From contig DGRE01000047.1 in assembly GCA_002389905.1 (NCBI GenBank), positions 1 to 64,000 of the forward strand: 64,000 nt of DNA, read 5' to 3'. Origin of the DNA: Hungatella sp. UBA4396. GTDB taxonomy: Bacteria > Bacillota > Clostridia > Lachnospirales > Lachnospiraceae. Within the stretch, counting starts at the first letter, position 1. Each line of letters begins with the position of its first letter. The position numbers and the translations under genes are program-made. Below are positions 41,800-49,154 of this stretch, piece by piece. The notes under the pieces are model-generated. The model was not told the origin of the DNA and made no database searches. It worked only from the letters and a program-made list of their open reading frames with translations.

Positions 41800-42762
41800 A
41801 TGAAATGGAAAAAATTTACGCTGACCACTACCACAGAAGCGGTGGACTTGATCAGCAGCATGTTTGATGAAATCGGAATTGAAGGAATTGAGATTGAGGA
41901 TAATATCCCTCTTACGGAAGCAGAGACAAAGGGCATGTTTATCGACATCCTGCCGGAGCTGCCTCCTGATGAGGGCGTGGCAAAGGTCAGTTTTTATTTA
42001 GACCCTGATTCTGATACTGATATAGAAGGTATGTTACAAAAGGTGGAGGAAGGCTTAGAGGAGCTTTCCATGTTTGTGGACCTGGGAGAGAGAACCATTG
42101 AGTCCGGTGAAACAGAGGATAAGGACTGGATTAACAACTGGAAGCAGTATTTTAAGCCTTTTACTGTAGATGACATTCTCATAAAGCCCACCTGGGAGGA
42201 GATTCCTAAGGGCCATGAGGACAAGCTGTTGATTGAAATTGATCCGGGAACAGCTTTTGGAACAGGACAGCATGAGACTACCCAGCTTTGTATCCGCCAG
42301 TTAAAGAAGTATGTGATGCCGGATACGGTCCTTCTGGATGTAGGAACCGGAAGCGGAATACTGGGCATTACCGCACTGAAACTGGGAGCAAAGAGCGTAT
42401 TTGGAACAGACCTTGATGAAAATGCCATTACTGCCGTAGGGGAGAACCTGGAGGCAAATGGGATTTCTTCTGATAAATTCAAAGTTCTCCAGGGCAATAT
42501 CATTGATGATCAGGCTGTTCAGGAGGAAGTGGGATTTGAGGCATACGATGTGGTGGTTGCCAATATTCTTGCCGATATCATCATTATGCTTCAAAAGGAG
42601 ATTCCTGTTCATATGAAAAAGGGAGCTATTTTCATCACCTCCGGCATTATTAATATGAAGGAAGAGGCGGTGAGAAAGGCTTTTGCGGAAAATGAAGCCT
42701 TTGAACTGGTGGAAGTCACCTATCAGGGGGAATGGGTCTCAGTCACTGTGAGAAAAAAATAG
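41800..42762 (+). CDS. prmA: Ribosomal protein L11 methyltransferase PrmA
   Basis: Trimethylates lysines and the N-terminus of ribosomal protein L11. A 320-residue protein with an N-terminal L11-binding domain (about 1-100) and a C-terminal Rossmann domain. Motif I is LLDVGTGSGILGITALKLGAK, and VVANILADIII is the NPPY-like motif equivalent. AAGGGATT precedes the ATG. It heads the conserved prmA-rsmE pair. Confidence 0.95.
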   Translation: MKWKKFTLTTTTEAVDLISSMFDEIGIEGIEIEDNIPLTEAETKGMFIDILPELPPDEGVAKVSFYLDPDSDTDIEGMLQKVEEGLEELSMFVDLGERTIESGETEDKDWINNWKQYFKPFTVDDILIKPTWEEIPKGHEDKLLIEIDPGTAFGTGQHETTQLCIRQLKKYVMPDTVLLDVGTGSGILGITALKLGAKSVFGTDLDENAITAVGENLEANGISSDKFKVLQGNIIDDQAVQEEVGFEAYDVVVANILADIIIMLQKEIPVHMKKGAIFITSGIINMKEEAVRKAFAENEAFELVEVTYQGEWVSVTVRKK

Positions 42763-42775
42763 GAAGAGGCAGAAC

Positions 42776-43528
42776 ATGTACCACTTTTTTGTGAACCAGG
42801 ATCAGGTGGGAGCGGAAACTATCACCATCACCGGACCGGATGTGAACCACATGAAAAATGTACTGCGCATGGGCGCAGGGGAAGAAATTTTAGTCAGCAA
42901 TGGGGTGGACAAGGATTATTTATGCGAAATTCTGTCCGTTTCCCCGGAGAAAGTGCTGGCAAAGATCCTTTCGGTTACAGAAGGAGGCACAGAACTTCCC
43001 GCCAGACTTTACTTATTCCAGGGACTTCCAAAGAGCGATAAAATGGAACTGATCATTCAGAAGGCAGTGGAGCTTGGAGTGTATGAGATCATTCCGGTGG
43101 AGACAAAGCGGACTGTGGTGAAGCTGGATAAAAAGAAGGAAGAGTCAAAGCTTAAGAGGTGGCAGGCTGTTTCAGAAAGTGCTGCCAAGCAGTCGAAACG
43201 GCTGATCATTCCCAAAGTATCAGGCGTCATGACTTTTCGGCAGGCTTTGGAGTTTTCCCAAAAGGAACTGGACAGGACTGTGATTCCATTTGAACATGCG
43301 GGTAACATGAGGGCAACCAGGGAGATTTTAAAGGAAATTGAACCGGGTATGAGCGTCGGAATCTTCATCGGGCCGGAAGGCGGGTTTGAGGATTCCGAGG
43401 TGGAGCTTGCAAAGTTCCATGGTGCAAAGCCCATTACATTAGGAAAACGGATATTGAGGACGGAAACAGCGGGACTTGCCCTGCTGTCCGTTCTGTCTTT
43501 TCAGCTGGAGCCGTCTGAGACGGAATAA
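42776..43528 (+). CDS. rsmE: 16S rRNA (uracil1498-N3)-methyltransferase RsmE
   Basis: Methylates U1498 of 16S rRNA. A 250-residue SPOUT (alpha/beta knot) protein. It has an N-terminal PUA-like domain (about 1-70) and the knot motifs FQGLPKSDKMELIIQKAVELG, FIGPEGGFEDSEVELA and LGKRILRTETAGLALLS. GAAGAGG precedes the ATG. The gene order prmA-rsmE is the usual one in Firmicutes. Confidence 0.95.
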   Translation: MYHFFVNQDQVGAETITITGPDVNHMKNVLRMGAGEEILVSNGVDKDYLCEILSVSPEKVLAKILSVTEGGTELPARLYLFQGLPKSDKMELIIQKAVELGVYEIIPVETKRTVVKLDKKKEESKLKRWQAVSESAAKQSKRLIIPKVSGVMTFRQALEFSQKELDRTVIPFEHAGNMRATREILKEIEPGMSVGIFIGPEGGFEDSEVELAKFHGAKPITLGKRILRTETAGLALLSVLSFQLEPSETE

Positions 43529-43542
43529 AAGAGAGGTCAGAC

Positions 43543-44697
43543 ATGGAAGTTTATTTTGATAATTCGGCCACTACCAGGGTGCTGGAGCCGGTCAGGGACG
43601 TGATGATAAAGGTCATGATGGAGGATTACGGCAATCCTTCGGCCAAGCATAAAAAGGGCATGGAGGCGGAGCAATATATAAAGGAAGCGGCAGAGATCAT
43701 AGCCGGAACCTTAAAGGTGGCTCCAAAGGAAATCCTTTTCACTTCAGGCGGATCGGAATCCAACAATATGGCCCTGATTGAAACGGCCATGGCTAATAAA
43801 AGAGCCGGAAACCACATCATCAGTACAGGGATTGAGCACGCTTCCGTTTATAATCCACTGGCATTTTTAGAGGAACAGGGTTTTTCCGTCACTTATCTGA
43901 CCGTGAATGAAAAAGGCCATATCAGTCTGGAAGAGCTGGAGGAGGCCATAAGGCCTGAGACCATTCTGGTTTCCATCATGTATGTAAATAATGAGATCGG
44001 AGCCATTGGGCCGGTAGAGGCCATTGCAAAAGTAATAAAAAAGAAGAATCCGGCCATCCTGTTTCATGTGGATGCCATTCAGGCTTATGGAAAGCTGGTC
44101 ATCCGGCCAAAGCGCCAGGGAATTGACCTTTTATCTGCCAGCGCCCATAAGTTTCATGGACCCAAAGGAGTGGGCTTTTTATACATTGACCAGAGGGTGA
44201 AAATAAAGCCTTTGATTTACGGAGGAGGCCAGCAAAGAGGTCTGCGTTCCGGTACGGAAAATGTTCCCGGCATTGCAGCCATGGGAGAAGCGGCTAAAAT
44301 CATATATAGGGATCACGGGGAAAAGATAAAGGCCCTGGTTTCCTTAAAGGATTATATGATTGACAGGCTTTCGGAAATTGACGGGGTGACGGTAAACAGC
44401 CTTCCCGGCGATCAGTCGGCGCCTCAGATCGTCAGTGCCAGCTTTTTGGGTGCCAGAAGCGAGGTGCTTTTGCATGCCCTGGAAGATAAGGGGATTTATG
44501 TGTCTTCAGGCTCTGCCTGCTCCTCCAACCATCCGGCAGTCAGCGGAACCTTAAAGGGAATTGGTGTCAAACCGGAACTTTTGGACTCCACCCTGCGGTT
44601 TAGTTTTGGAATTAGTAATACAAAAGAAGAGATTAATTACTGTATTGATATGTTAAAAGAACTTCTTCCGGTTTTGCGGAGGTATCAGAGAGGATAG
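43543..44697 (+). CDS. Cysteine desulfurase (NifS/IscS family)
   Basis: Takes sulfur from cysteine onto an active-site cysteine as a persulfide. A 384-residue class V PLP enzyme. The N-terminus YFDNSATTRVLEPV, the PLP lysine in SAHKFHGPKG (Lys203), and the catalytic Cys326 in SSGSACSS are all visible. It has the long loop of group I enzymes. thiI follows 8 nt later. Such a dedicated desulfurase next to thiI (NifZ-like in Bacillus subtilis) usually feeds tRNA 4-thiouridine formation rather than general iron-sulfur assembly. AGAGAGG precedes the ATG. Confidence 0.92.
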   Translation: MEVYFDNSATTRVLEPVRDVMIKVMMEDYGNPSAKHKKGMEAEQYIKEAAEIIAGTLKVAPKEILFTSGGSESNNMALIETAMANKRAGNHIISTGIEHASVYNPLAFLEEQGFSVTYLTVNEKGHISLEELEEAIRPETILVSIMYVNNEIGAIGPVEAIAKVIKKKNPAILFHVDAIQAYGKLVIRPKRQGIDLLSASAHKFHGPKGVGFLYIDQRVKIKPLIYGGGQQRGLRSGTENVPGIAAMGEAAKIIYRDHGEKIKALVSLKDYMIDRLSEIDGVTVNSLPGDQSAPQIVSASFLGARSEVLLHALEDKGIYVSSGSACSSNHPAVSGTLKGIGVKPELLDSTLRFSFGISNTKEEINYCIDMLKELLPVLRRYQRG

Positions 44698-44705
44698 GAT
44701 TACTC

Positions 44706-45884
44706 ATGCAATATAAATCATTTTTAATTAAGTATGCAGAGATCGGTGTAAAGGGAAAGAACCGGTATCTGTTTGAGGACGCTTTGGTGGCCCAGATCCG
44801 CCATTCTTTAAAGAAGGTGGATGGGGACTTTGTGGTTTCCAAGGAGTCAGGACGTATTTATGCTTCAGCGGAGTCAGAATACGATTTTGACGAGGTCATT
44901 GAAGCTTTGAAGTGTGTGTTTGGAATTGCCGCCATTTGCCCTATGGTTCAGGTGGAGGATCAAGGATATGAGGATTTAAAGGAACAGGTTCTGGCTTATG
45001 TGGATGAGGTTTATGAGGATAAGAACTTCACCTTTAAGGTCAACACCAGAAGGGGAAATAAAAGGTATCCGGTGAATTCTGAACAGATCAACCGGGACTT
45101 AGGAGAGGTGATTTTGAACCGTTTTTCTGAGACAAAGGTAGATGTCCATAAGCCAGAGGTAATGCTTCACGTGGAAGTCAGAAATAAAATTAATATTTAT
45201 TCCCGCGTTATCCCAGGTCCGGGCGGTATGCCGGTGGGAACCAACGGAAAGGCCATGCTTTTACTGTCCGGCGGAATTGACAGCCCGGTGGCAGGATATA
45301 TGATCGCAAAGAGGGGCGTTAAGATTGACGCTGTTTATTTCCATGCGCCGCCTTATACCAGTGACAGGGCAAAGCAGAAGGTGGTGGATTTGGCAAAGCT
45401 GGTTTCTAAATATTCCGGCCCTGTTCATCTTCATATTGTTAACTTTACGGATATTCAGTTATATATTTATGATAAATGCCCTCATGAGGAGCTTACCATC
45501 ATTATGAGAAGGTACATGATGCGGATTGCAGAGCGTCTTTCTGAGGAATGCGGAGCCATGGCTCTGATTACAGGGGAGAGCATCGGACAGGTTGCTTCCC
45601 AGACCATGCAGTCTCTGGCAGCGACTGATGCAGCCTGTACCATGCCTGTATTCCGTCCGGTCATTGGATTTGATAAGCAGGAGATTGTGGATTTGTCGGA
45701 AAAGATCGGCACTTATGAAACCTCTGTTCTGCCTTTTGAGGACTGCTGTACCATTTTCGTAGCAAAGCATCCGGTTACAAAGCCGAATATTAAGATGATC
45801 GAGCGTTCTGAGGAAAGTTTACAGGAAAAGATCGACGAAATGGTGGAGACAGCCATAGCTACTGTAGAAAAGGTTTGGTGTTAA
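44706..45884 (+). CDS. thiI: tRNA 4-thiouridine synthase ThiI
   Basis: Makes 4-thiouridine at position 8 of tRNA. A 392-residue protein with an N-terminal ferredoxin-like domain, a THUMP domain (about 60-165), and a PP-loop ATPase domain with SGGIDS at residues 188-193. There is no C-terminal rhodanese domain, so sulfur must be handed over directly by the desulfurase encoded upstream. The rhodanese-less form is usual in Firmicutes. AGAGAGG lies before the ATG. Confidence 0.95.
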   Translation: MQYKSFLIKYAEIGVKGKNRYLFEDALVAQIRHSLKKVDGDFVVSKESGRIYASAESEYDFDEVIEALKCVFGIAAICPMVQVEDQGYEDLKEQVLAYVDEVYEDKNFTFKVNTRRGNKRYPVNSEQINRDLGEVILNRFSETKVDVHKPEVMLHVEVRNKINIYSRVIPGPGGMPVGTNGKAMLLLSGGIDSPVAGYMIAKRGVKIDAVYFHAPPYTSDRAKQKVVDLAKLVSKYSGPVHLHIVNFTDIQLYIYDKCPHEELTIIMRRYMMRIAERLSEECGAMALITGESIGQVASQTMQSLAATDAACTMPVFRPVIGFDKQEIVDLSEKIGTYETSVLPFEDCCTIFVAKHPVTKPNIKMIERSEESLQEKIDEMVETAIATVEKVWC

Positions 45885-45887
45885 GAA

Positions 45888-45926
45888 ATAAAAAAAGGGG
45901 CCTGGCGCTTTCAAACGCCGGGCCCC
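45888..45926 (-). terminator. Terminator of the HPr-like gene
   Basis: On the minus strand GGGGCCCGGCG pairs with CGCCAGGCCCC and is followed by TTTTTTTAT. There is no T-run in the plus direction, so thiI may not be terminated here. Confidence 0.88.
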
Positions 45927-45946
45927 GGAAAACACGTAAGGAAGCT

Positions 45947-46180
45947 TTAGTCTACGATGTATGGAGACAATACACTGATGATCTCATCAGCATTGCTCTC
46001 AGAGTGAATATTTAAATCAATGGGTTTGGATAAATCTAAGCTGAAGATGCCCATAATGGACTTTGCATCAATCACATATCTTCCGGAAACCAGATCAAAG
46101 TCAGCGTCAAATTTTGTCAAGTCATTAACAAAGGATTTAACTTTGTCGATGGAATTTAAAGAGATACGAATTGTTTTCAT
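45947..46180 (-). CDS. HPr-like protein lacking the phospho-histidine
   Basis: A 77-residue protein with the HPr/Crh fold pattern. The segment around the regulatory serine is preserved (AKSIMGIFSLDL, Ser41 equivalent to Ser46). However, the active-site region that normally reads GIHARPA is replaced by SLNSIDKVKSF: there is no His-15 equivalent, and the only histidine is His59. It cannot be a normal PTS phosphocarrier. It may be a Crh-like regulatory partner or a degenerate paralogue. ATG 46180 follows AAGGAGG; it has its own promoter and a very strong terminator. It is divergent from mtaB. Confidence 0.8.
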   Translation of the reverse strand: MKTIRISLNSIDKVKSFVNDLTKFDADFDLVSGRYVIDAKSIMGIFSLDLSKPIDLNIHSESNADEIISVLSPYIVD

Positions 46181-46238
46181 GTAAAAACCCTCCTTAGGTG
46201 AACTTATTTTAGTCAGGGAACCGCCCCTTATTTCCTCT

Positions 46239-46267
46239 ATACTACTGAGATATCGGGCAAAAGTCAA
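46239..46267 (-). promoter_or_regulatory. Promoter of the HPr-like gene
   Basis: On the minus strand TTGACT (46267-46262), 17-nt spacer, TAGTAT (46244-46239), about 59 nt before the start. Confidence 0.7.
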
Positions 46268-46315
46268 TGGTAATTTTACATGAAAATAAACAATTATTCA
46301 GATAGGAGATATACA

Positions 46316-47638
46316 ATGAGAAAGGCAGCTCTGCATAATCTTGGATGCAAGGTGAATTCATACGAGACAGAGGCCATGCAGCAGCTTCTGGAAAATGCCG
46401 GATATGAAATTGTTCCCTTTACAGAAGGGGCCGACGTTTATATTATCAACACCTGCTCCGTGACCAATATTGCGGACCGGAAGTCCAGACAGATGCTTCA
46501 CAGGGCAAAGAAGATGAACCCTGATGCAGTGGTGGTTGCCGCAGGGTGCTATGTTCAGGCAGCAGGGGAAGAACTGAAAAAAGACGAAGCAGTAGACCTG
46601 GTGGTAGGCAACAACAAAAAGACGGAGCTGGTTTCCATTTTAGAGGAATATTTTGCCTGCACAGGGGAAATGGAGGAACTGGAAACCGTCATTGACATCA
46701 ATGATACGAGAGAGTATGAAAACCTCTCCATTGACCGGATTGCAGACCATACCAGGGCATTTATCAAGGTTCAGGATGGCTGCAACCAGTTTTGCAGCTA
46801 CTGCATCATTCCCTATACCAGAGGCCGGGTCAGAAGCCGGAAACCCGGTGAGGTGGTGGAGGAAATTAAACGCCTCACAGCATCCGGGTTTCAGGAGGTG
46901 GTTCTTACGGGAATCCATTTAAGCTCCTATGGAAAGGATTTTCCGGAGGGAGAAAGGCTTTCCCTTTTGGATCTGATTCAGGCCATTCATGAAGTAGAAG
47001 GGTTAAAGCGGATTCGTCTGGGGTCTTTAGAGCCCAGAATCGTGACGGAGGAATTTGCCCGGGCCCTTGCACAGCTTCCAAAGATGTGCCCTCACTTTCA
47101 TTTATCCCTTCAAAGCGGATGTGATGCCACTTTAAAGCGGATGAACCGCCGTTATACCACTGAGGAGTATTTGGAATGCTGCCGCACTTTGCGCAGGGCA
47201 TTTCACAACCCGGCCATTACCACGGATGTGATTGTGGGATTTCCGGGAGAGACAAAAGAAGAATTTGAAGAAACCAGAAAATATTTGGAGAGCATCCGTT
47301 TTTACGAAATGCACGTTTTTAAATATTCCAGAAGAAATGGGACCAAGGCGGCAGAAATGCCGGATCAGATCGAGGAGTCTGTAAAGACAGAACGCAGCAA
47401 TGTGCTCCTTGGACTGGAAAAGGAAATGTCCTTAGAATACCGGAAATCCTTTTTAGGAACAGAGGCTGAGGTGCTTATAGAAGAGGAATTCCAGTGGAAT
47501 GGAAAGAATTATATGATCGGCCATACCATGGAATATGTAAAGGCGGCAATTCCTTTTGAAGAAGGCTTAAAGGGCCGGATGGTAAAGGGAATTGTGGCGG
47601 AAATGCTCAATAATGAAGTCCTGTTTTTAAAACCTTAA
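46316..47638 (+). CDS. mtaB: tRNA t6A37 methylthiotransferase MtaB
   Basis: A radical SAM enzyme that adds a methylthio group to t6A at position 37 of tRNA. 440 residues. It has an N-terminal UPF0004 domain with cluster cysteines (LGCKVNSYE, INTCSVTN, AAGCYVQ), a radical SAM domain with CNQFCSYCIIP, and a C-terminal TRAM domain. Start ATG 46316 follows AGGAGA; the upstream ATG at 46280 would add 12 residues with no ribosome binding site. In Bacillus subtilis the orthologue (yqeV) follows the prmA and rsmE orthologues directly, whereas here three genes intervene. Confidence 0.93.
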   Translation: MRKAALHNLGCKVNSYETEAMQQLLENAGYEIVPFTEGADVYIINTCSVTNIADRKSRQMLHRAKKMNPDAVVVAAGCYVQAAGEELKKDEAVDLVVGNNKKTELVSILEEYFACTGEMEELETVIDINDTREYENLSIDRIADHTRAFIKVQDGCNQFCSYCIIPYTRGRVRSRKPGEVVEEIKRLTASGFQEVVLTGIHLSSYGKDFPEGERLSLLDLIQAIHEVEGLKRIRLGSLEPRIVTEEFARALAQLPKMCPHFHLSLQSGCDATLKRMNRRYTTEEYLECCRTLRRAFHNPAITTDVIVGFPGETKEEFEETRKYLESIRFYEMHVFKYSRRNGTKAAEMPDQIEESVKTERSNVLLGLEKEMSLEYRKSFLGTEAEVLIEEEFQWNGKNYMIGHTMEYVKAAIPFEEGLKGRMVKGIVAEMLNNEVLFLKP

Positions 47639-47659
47639 TGGACAAAATTTAATTTAGTC

Positions 47660-47688
47660 TTGCCGAATCCGCAATTTTGGTTTAGAAT
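47660..47688 (+). promoter_or_regulatory. ireB promoter
   Basis: TTGCCG (47660-47665), 17-nt spacer, TAGAAT (47683-47688), 31 nt before the ATG. Confidence 0.6.
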
Positions 47689-47718
47689 ATAGGAGAACAG
47701 TTAAAGGACGTGAGAAAC

Positions 47719-47979
47719 ATGAGTGATATTCATAACACACAATTTTTCAAAGCAGTGCAGGAAAATAAGATGGACGTAAGCCAGGTTTTGGAGCAGGTAT
47801 ATATTGCCCTCACAGAAAAGGGGTATAATCCTGTTAACCAGATCGTGGGTTATATTATGTCAGGAGATCCTACTTATATTACCAGCCATAAGAATGCCAG
47901 AAGTCTTATCATGAAAGTAGAACGGGATGAGATTTTAGAGGAGCTTATGGGGGTATATATCGATACGATGTTAAAGTAA
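47719..47979 (+). CDS. ireB: IreB family regulatory phosphoprotein (UPF0297)
   Basis: An 86-residue protein of the IreB/YrzL family, in Enterococcus a substrate of the PASTA kinase IreK and a negative regulator of cephalosporin resistance. The conserved run LEQVYIALTEKGYNPVNQIVGYIMSGDPTYITSHKNARS is diagnostic. ATG 47719 is preferred over an in-frame GTG at 47710, which would sit on the AAAGGA site. It heads the conserved ireB-ruvX-DUF1292 cluster, although here a terminator and a hairpin array separate it from ruvX. Confidence 0.9.
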   Translation: MSDIHNTQFFKAVQENKMDVSQVLEQVYIALTEKGYNPVNQIVGYIMSGDPTYITSHKNARSLIMKVERDEILEELMGVYIDTMLK

Positions 47980-48001
47980 GAGTGTGGATAATCTTAGGTC
48001 T

Positions 48002-48046
48002 AGCTGTCAGATGAAGTGAAGGGACGGAGTCTGACAGTTTGTTTTT
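48002..48046 (+). terminator. Terminator after ireB
   Basis: CTGTCAGA (48004-48011) pairs with TCTGACAG (48030-48037), followed by TTTGTTTTT. Confidence 0.8.
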
Positions 48047-48059
48047 AATTAGACATGCA

Positions 48060-48282
48060 GAAATATTTATAGGATCTAAGCGTGTGAGCTCGCTCACTAA
48101 GCTTAGATTATATGAATATTTCTATAGGGCGAATGCCCGCCATTCATAATTTGACTGCGTCAAATTATGAATGGCATGTCGAACGGATGCCAACAACAAA
48201 AAAACTAGCCCCATCCATCAATCCAGAATGCTGCGTTCTAACTCAGTTGGTTCCAAACCAACTTTATTTTGCTGCGCAAACA
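48060..48282. repeat. Hairpin array between ireB and ruvX
   Basis: Consecutive inverted repeats fill the gap. An imperfect hairpin lies at 48061-48122 (ATCTAAGC/GCTTAGAT around GTGAGC/GCTCAC). GGGC-GAAT-GCCC is at 48127-48138, and a perfect 17-bp stem with loop TGC at 48139-48175. GGCAT/ATGCC follows around 48173-48191, then AGTTGGTT-CCA-AACCAACT at 48245-48263, and TTTGC-TGC-GCAAA near 48267. Several loops contain CTGCG. The GGGC/GCCC module with its ATA flank matches the element at 13.1 kb. It is a REP/BIME-like array; no open frame in it looks real. Confidence 0.7.
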
Positions 48283-48322
48283 CGGACAAACATGAACAAA
48301 CACGCACAACTGGAGGACATTT

Positions 48323-48748
48323 ATGAGAATCATGGGACTGGATTTCGGTTCTAAAACTGTGGGAGTTGCAGTTTCCGACCTATTGGGAATAACGGCCCAG
48401 GGAGTGGAAACTATTACAAGAGAAGATGAAAATAAACTGAGAAAAACCTGCGCCAGAATCGAAGAACTGATTCAGGAATACGAGATTGAAACCATTGTTT
48501 TGGGTTATCCTAAGAATATGAATAACTCGGCAGGAGACCGTGCAGAAAAAACGGAACAGTTTAAAGAAATGCTGGAGCGCCGTACAAAGCTTCCGGTGAT
48601 CCTATGGGATGAGAGACTGACCACCGTAGCCTCGGAACGAATTCTGCAGGAAAGCGGTGTGAGACGGGAAAACCGGAAGGCAGTCATTGACAAGGTGGCG
48701 GCAGGACTGATCCTGCAGGGCTACTTAGACAGCTTAGGGCGGAGCTAG
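48323..48748 (+). CDS. ruvX: Holliday junction resolvase-like RuvX (YqgF)
   Basis: A 141-residue RNase H-fold nuclease implicated in 16S rRNA 5' maturation and proposed to resolve Holliday junctions. The motifs MGLDFGSKTVGVAVSD (first Asp), VLGYPKNMNNSAG (Glu/Asn loop) and WDERLTTVASERIL (catalytic Asp and Glu) are intact. GGAGG precedes the ATG. The hairpin array sits just upstream, so expression may depend on a promoter within or near it. Confidence 0.93.
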   Translation: MRIMGLDFGSKTVGVAVSDLLGITAQGVETITREDENKLRKTCARIEELIQEYEIETIVLGYPKNMNNSAGDRAEKTEQFKEMLERRTKLPVILWDERLTTVASERILQESGVRRENRKAVIDKVAAGLILQGYLDSLGRS

Positions 48749-48776
48749 AAGGCCTGCCCATAACAGGAGAAATCAA

Positions 48777-49058
48777 ATGAGCAGTGAAGAGAAGAAAATT
48801 ACCCTGACAACAGAAGATGGGGAAGCTGTGGATTTTTACGTTCTGGAAGAGACCAGAATCAGCAACATGAATTATCTGCTGGTAACAGATGCGGCAGAGG
48901 AAGACGAAGATGGAGAATGTTACATCTTGAAGGATTTGTCAAAGCAGGAGGATTCTGAAGCTTTGTATGAATTTGTAGAGGATGATAACGAGATAGATTA
49001 TTTATTTAAGATATTTTCTGAACTGCTTGACGGTGCGGACGTGGGAATTGAAAAGTGA
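48777..49058 (+). CDS. DUF1292 domain-containing protein
   Basis: A 93-residue acidic protein of the DUF1292 (YrzB) family, whose function is unknown. The core ITLTTEDGEAVDFYVLEETRISNMNYLLV and the CYILKDLSKQEDSEALYEFVEDDNEIDYLFKIFSELL segment are typical. AGGAGA precedes the ATG. It follows ruvX by 28 nt, the usual arrangement, and is followed by RNase J. Confidence 0.88.
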   Translation: MSSEEKKITLTTEDGEAVDFYVLEETRISNMNYLLVTDAAEEDEDGECYILKDLSKQEDSEALYEFVEDDNEIDYLFKIFSELLDGADVGIEK

Positions 49059-49154
49059 TTATGGTAAGTGACAAGTGACTGTTAAATGGAACAGGAAATA
49101 CCGTGAAACAATGGAGAGGAGCAGGACGGAAAATTACAACATGGAGGTAAAATA

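Noticed and set aside
48112..48354. 80-codon open frame across the hairpin array into ruvX
   Set aside because: It is translated from inverted repeats, lacks a ribosome binding site and overlaps the clear ruvX start in another frame.
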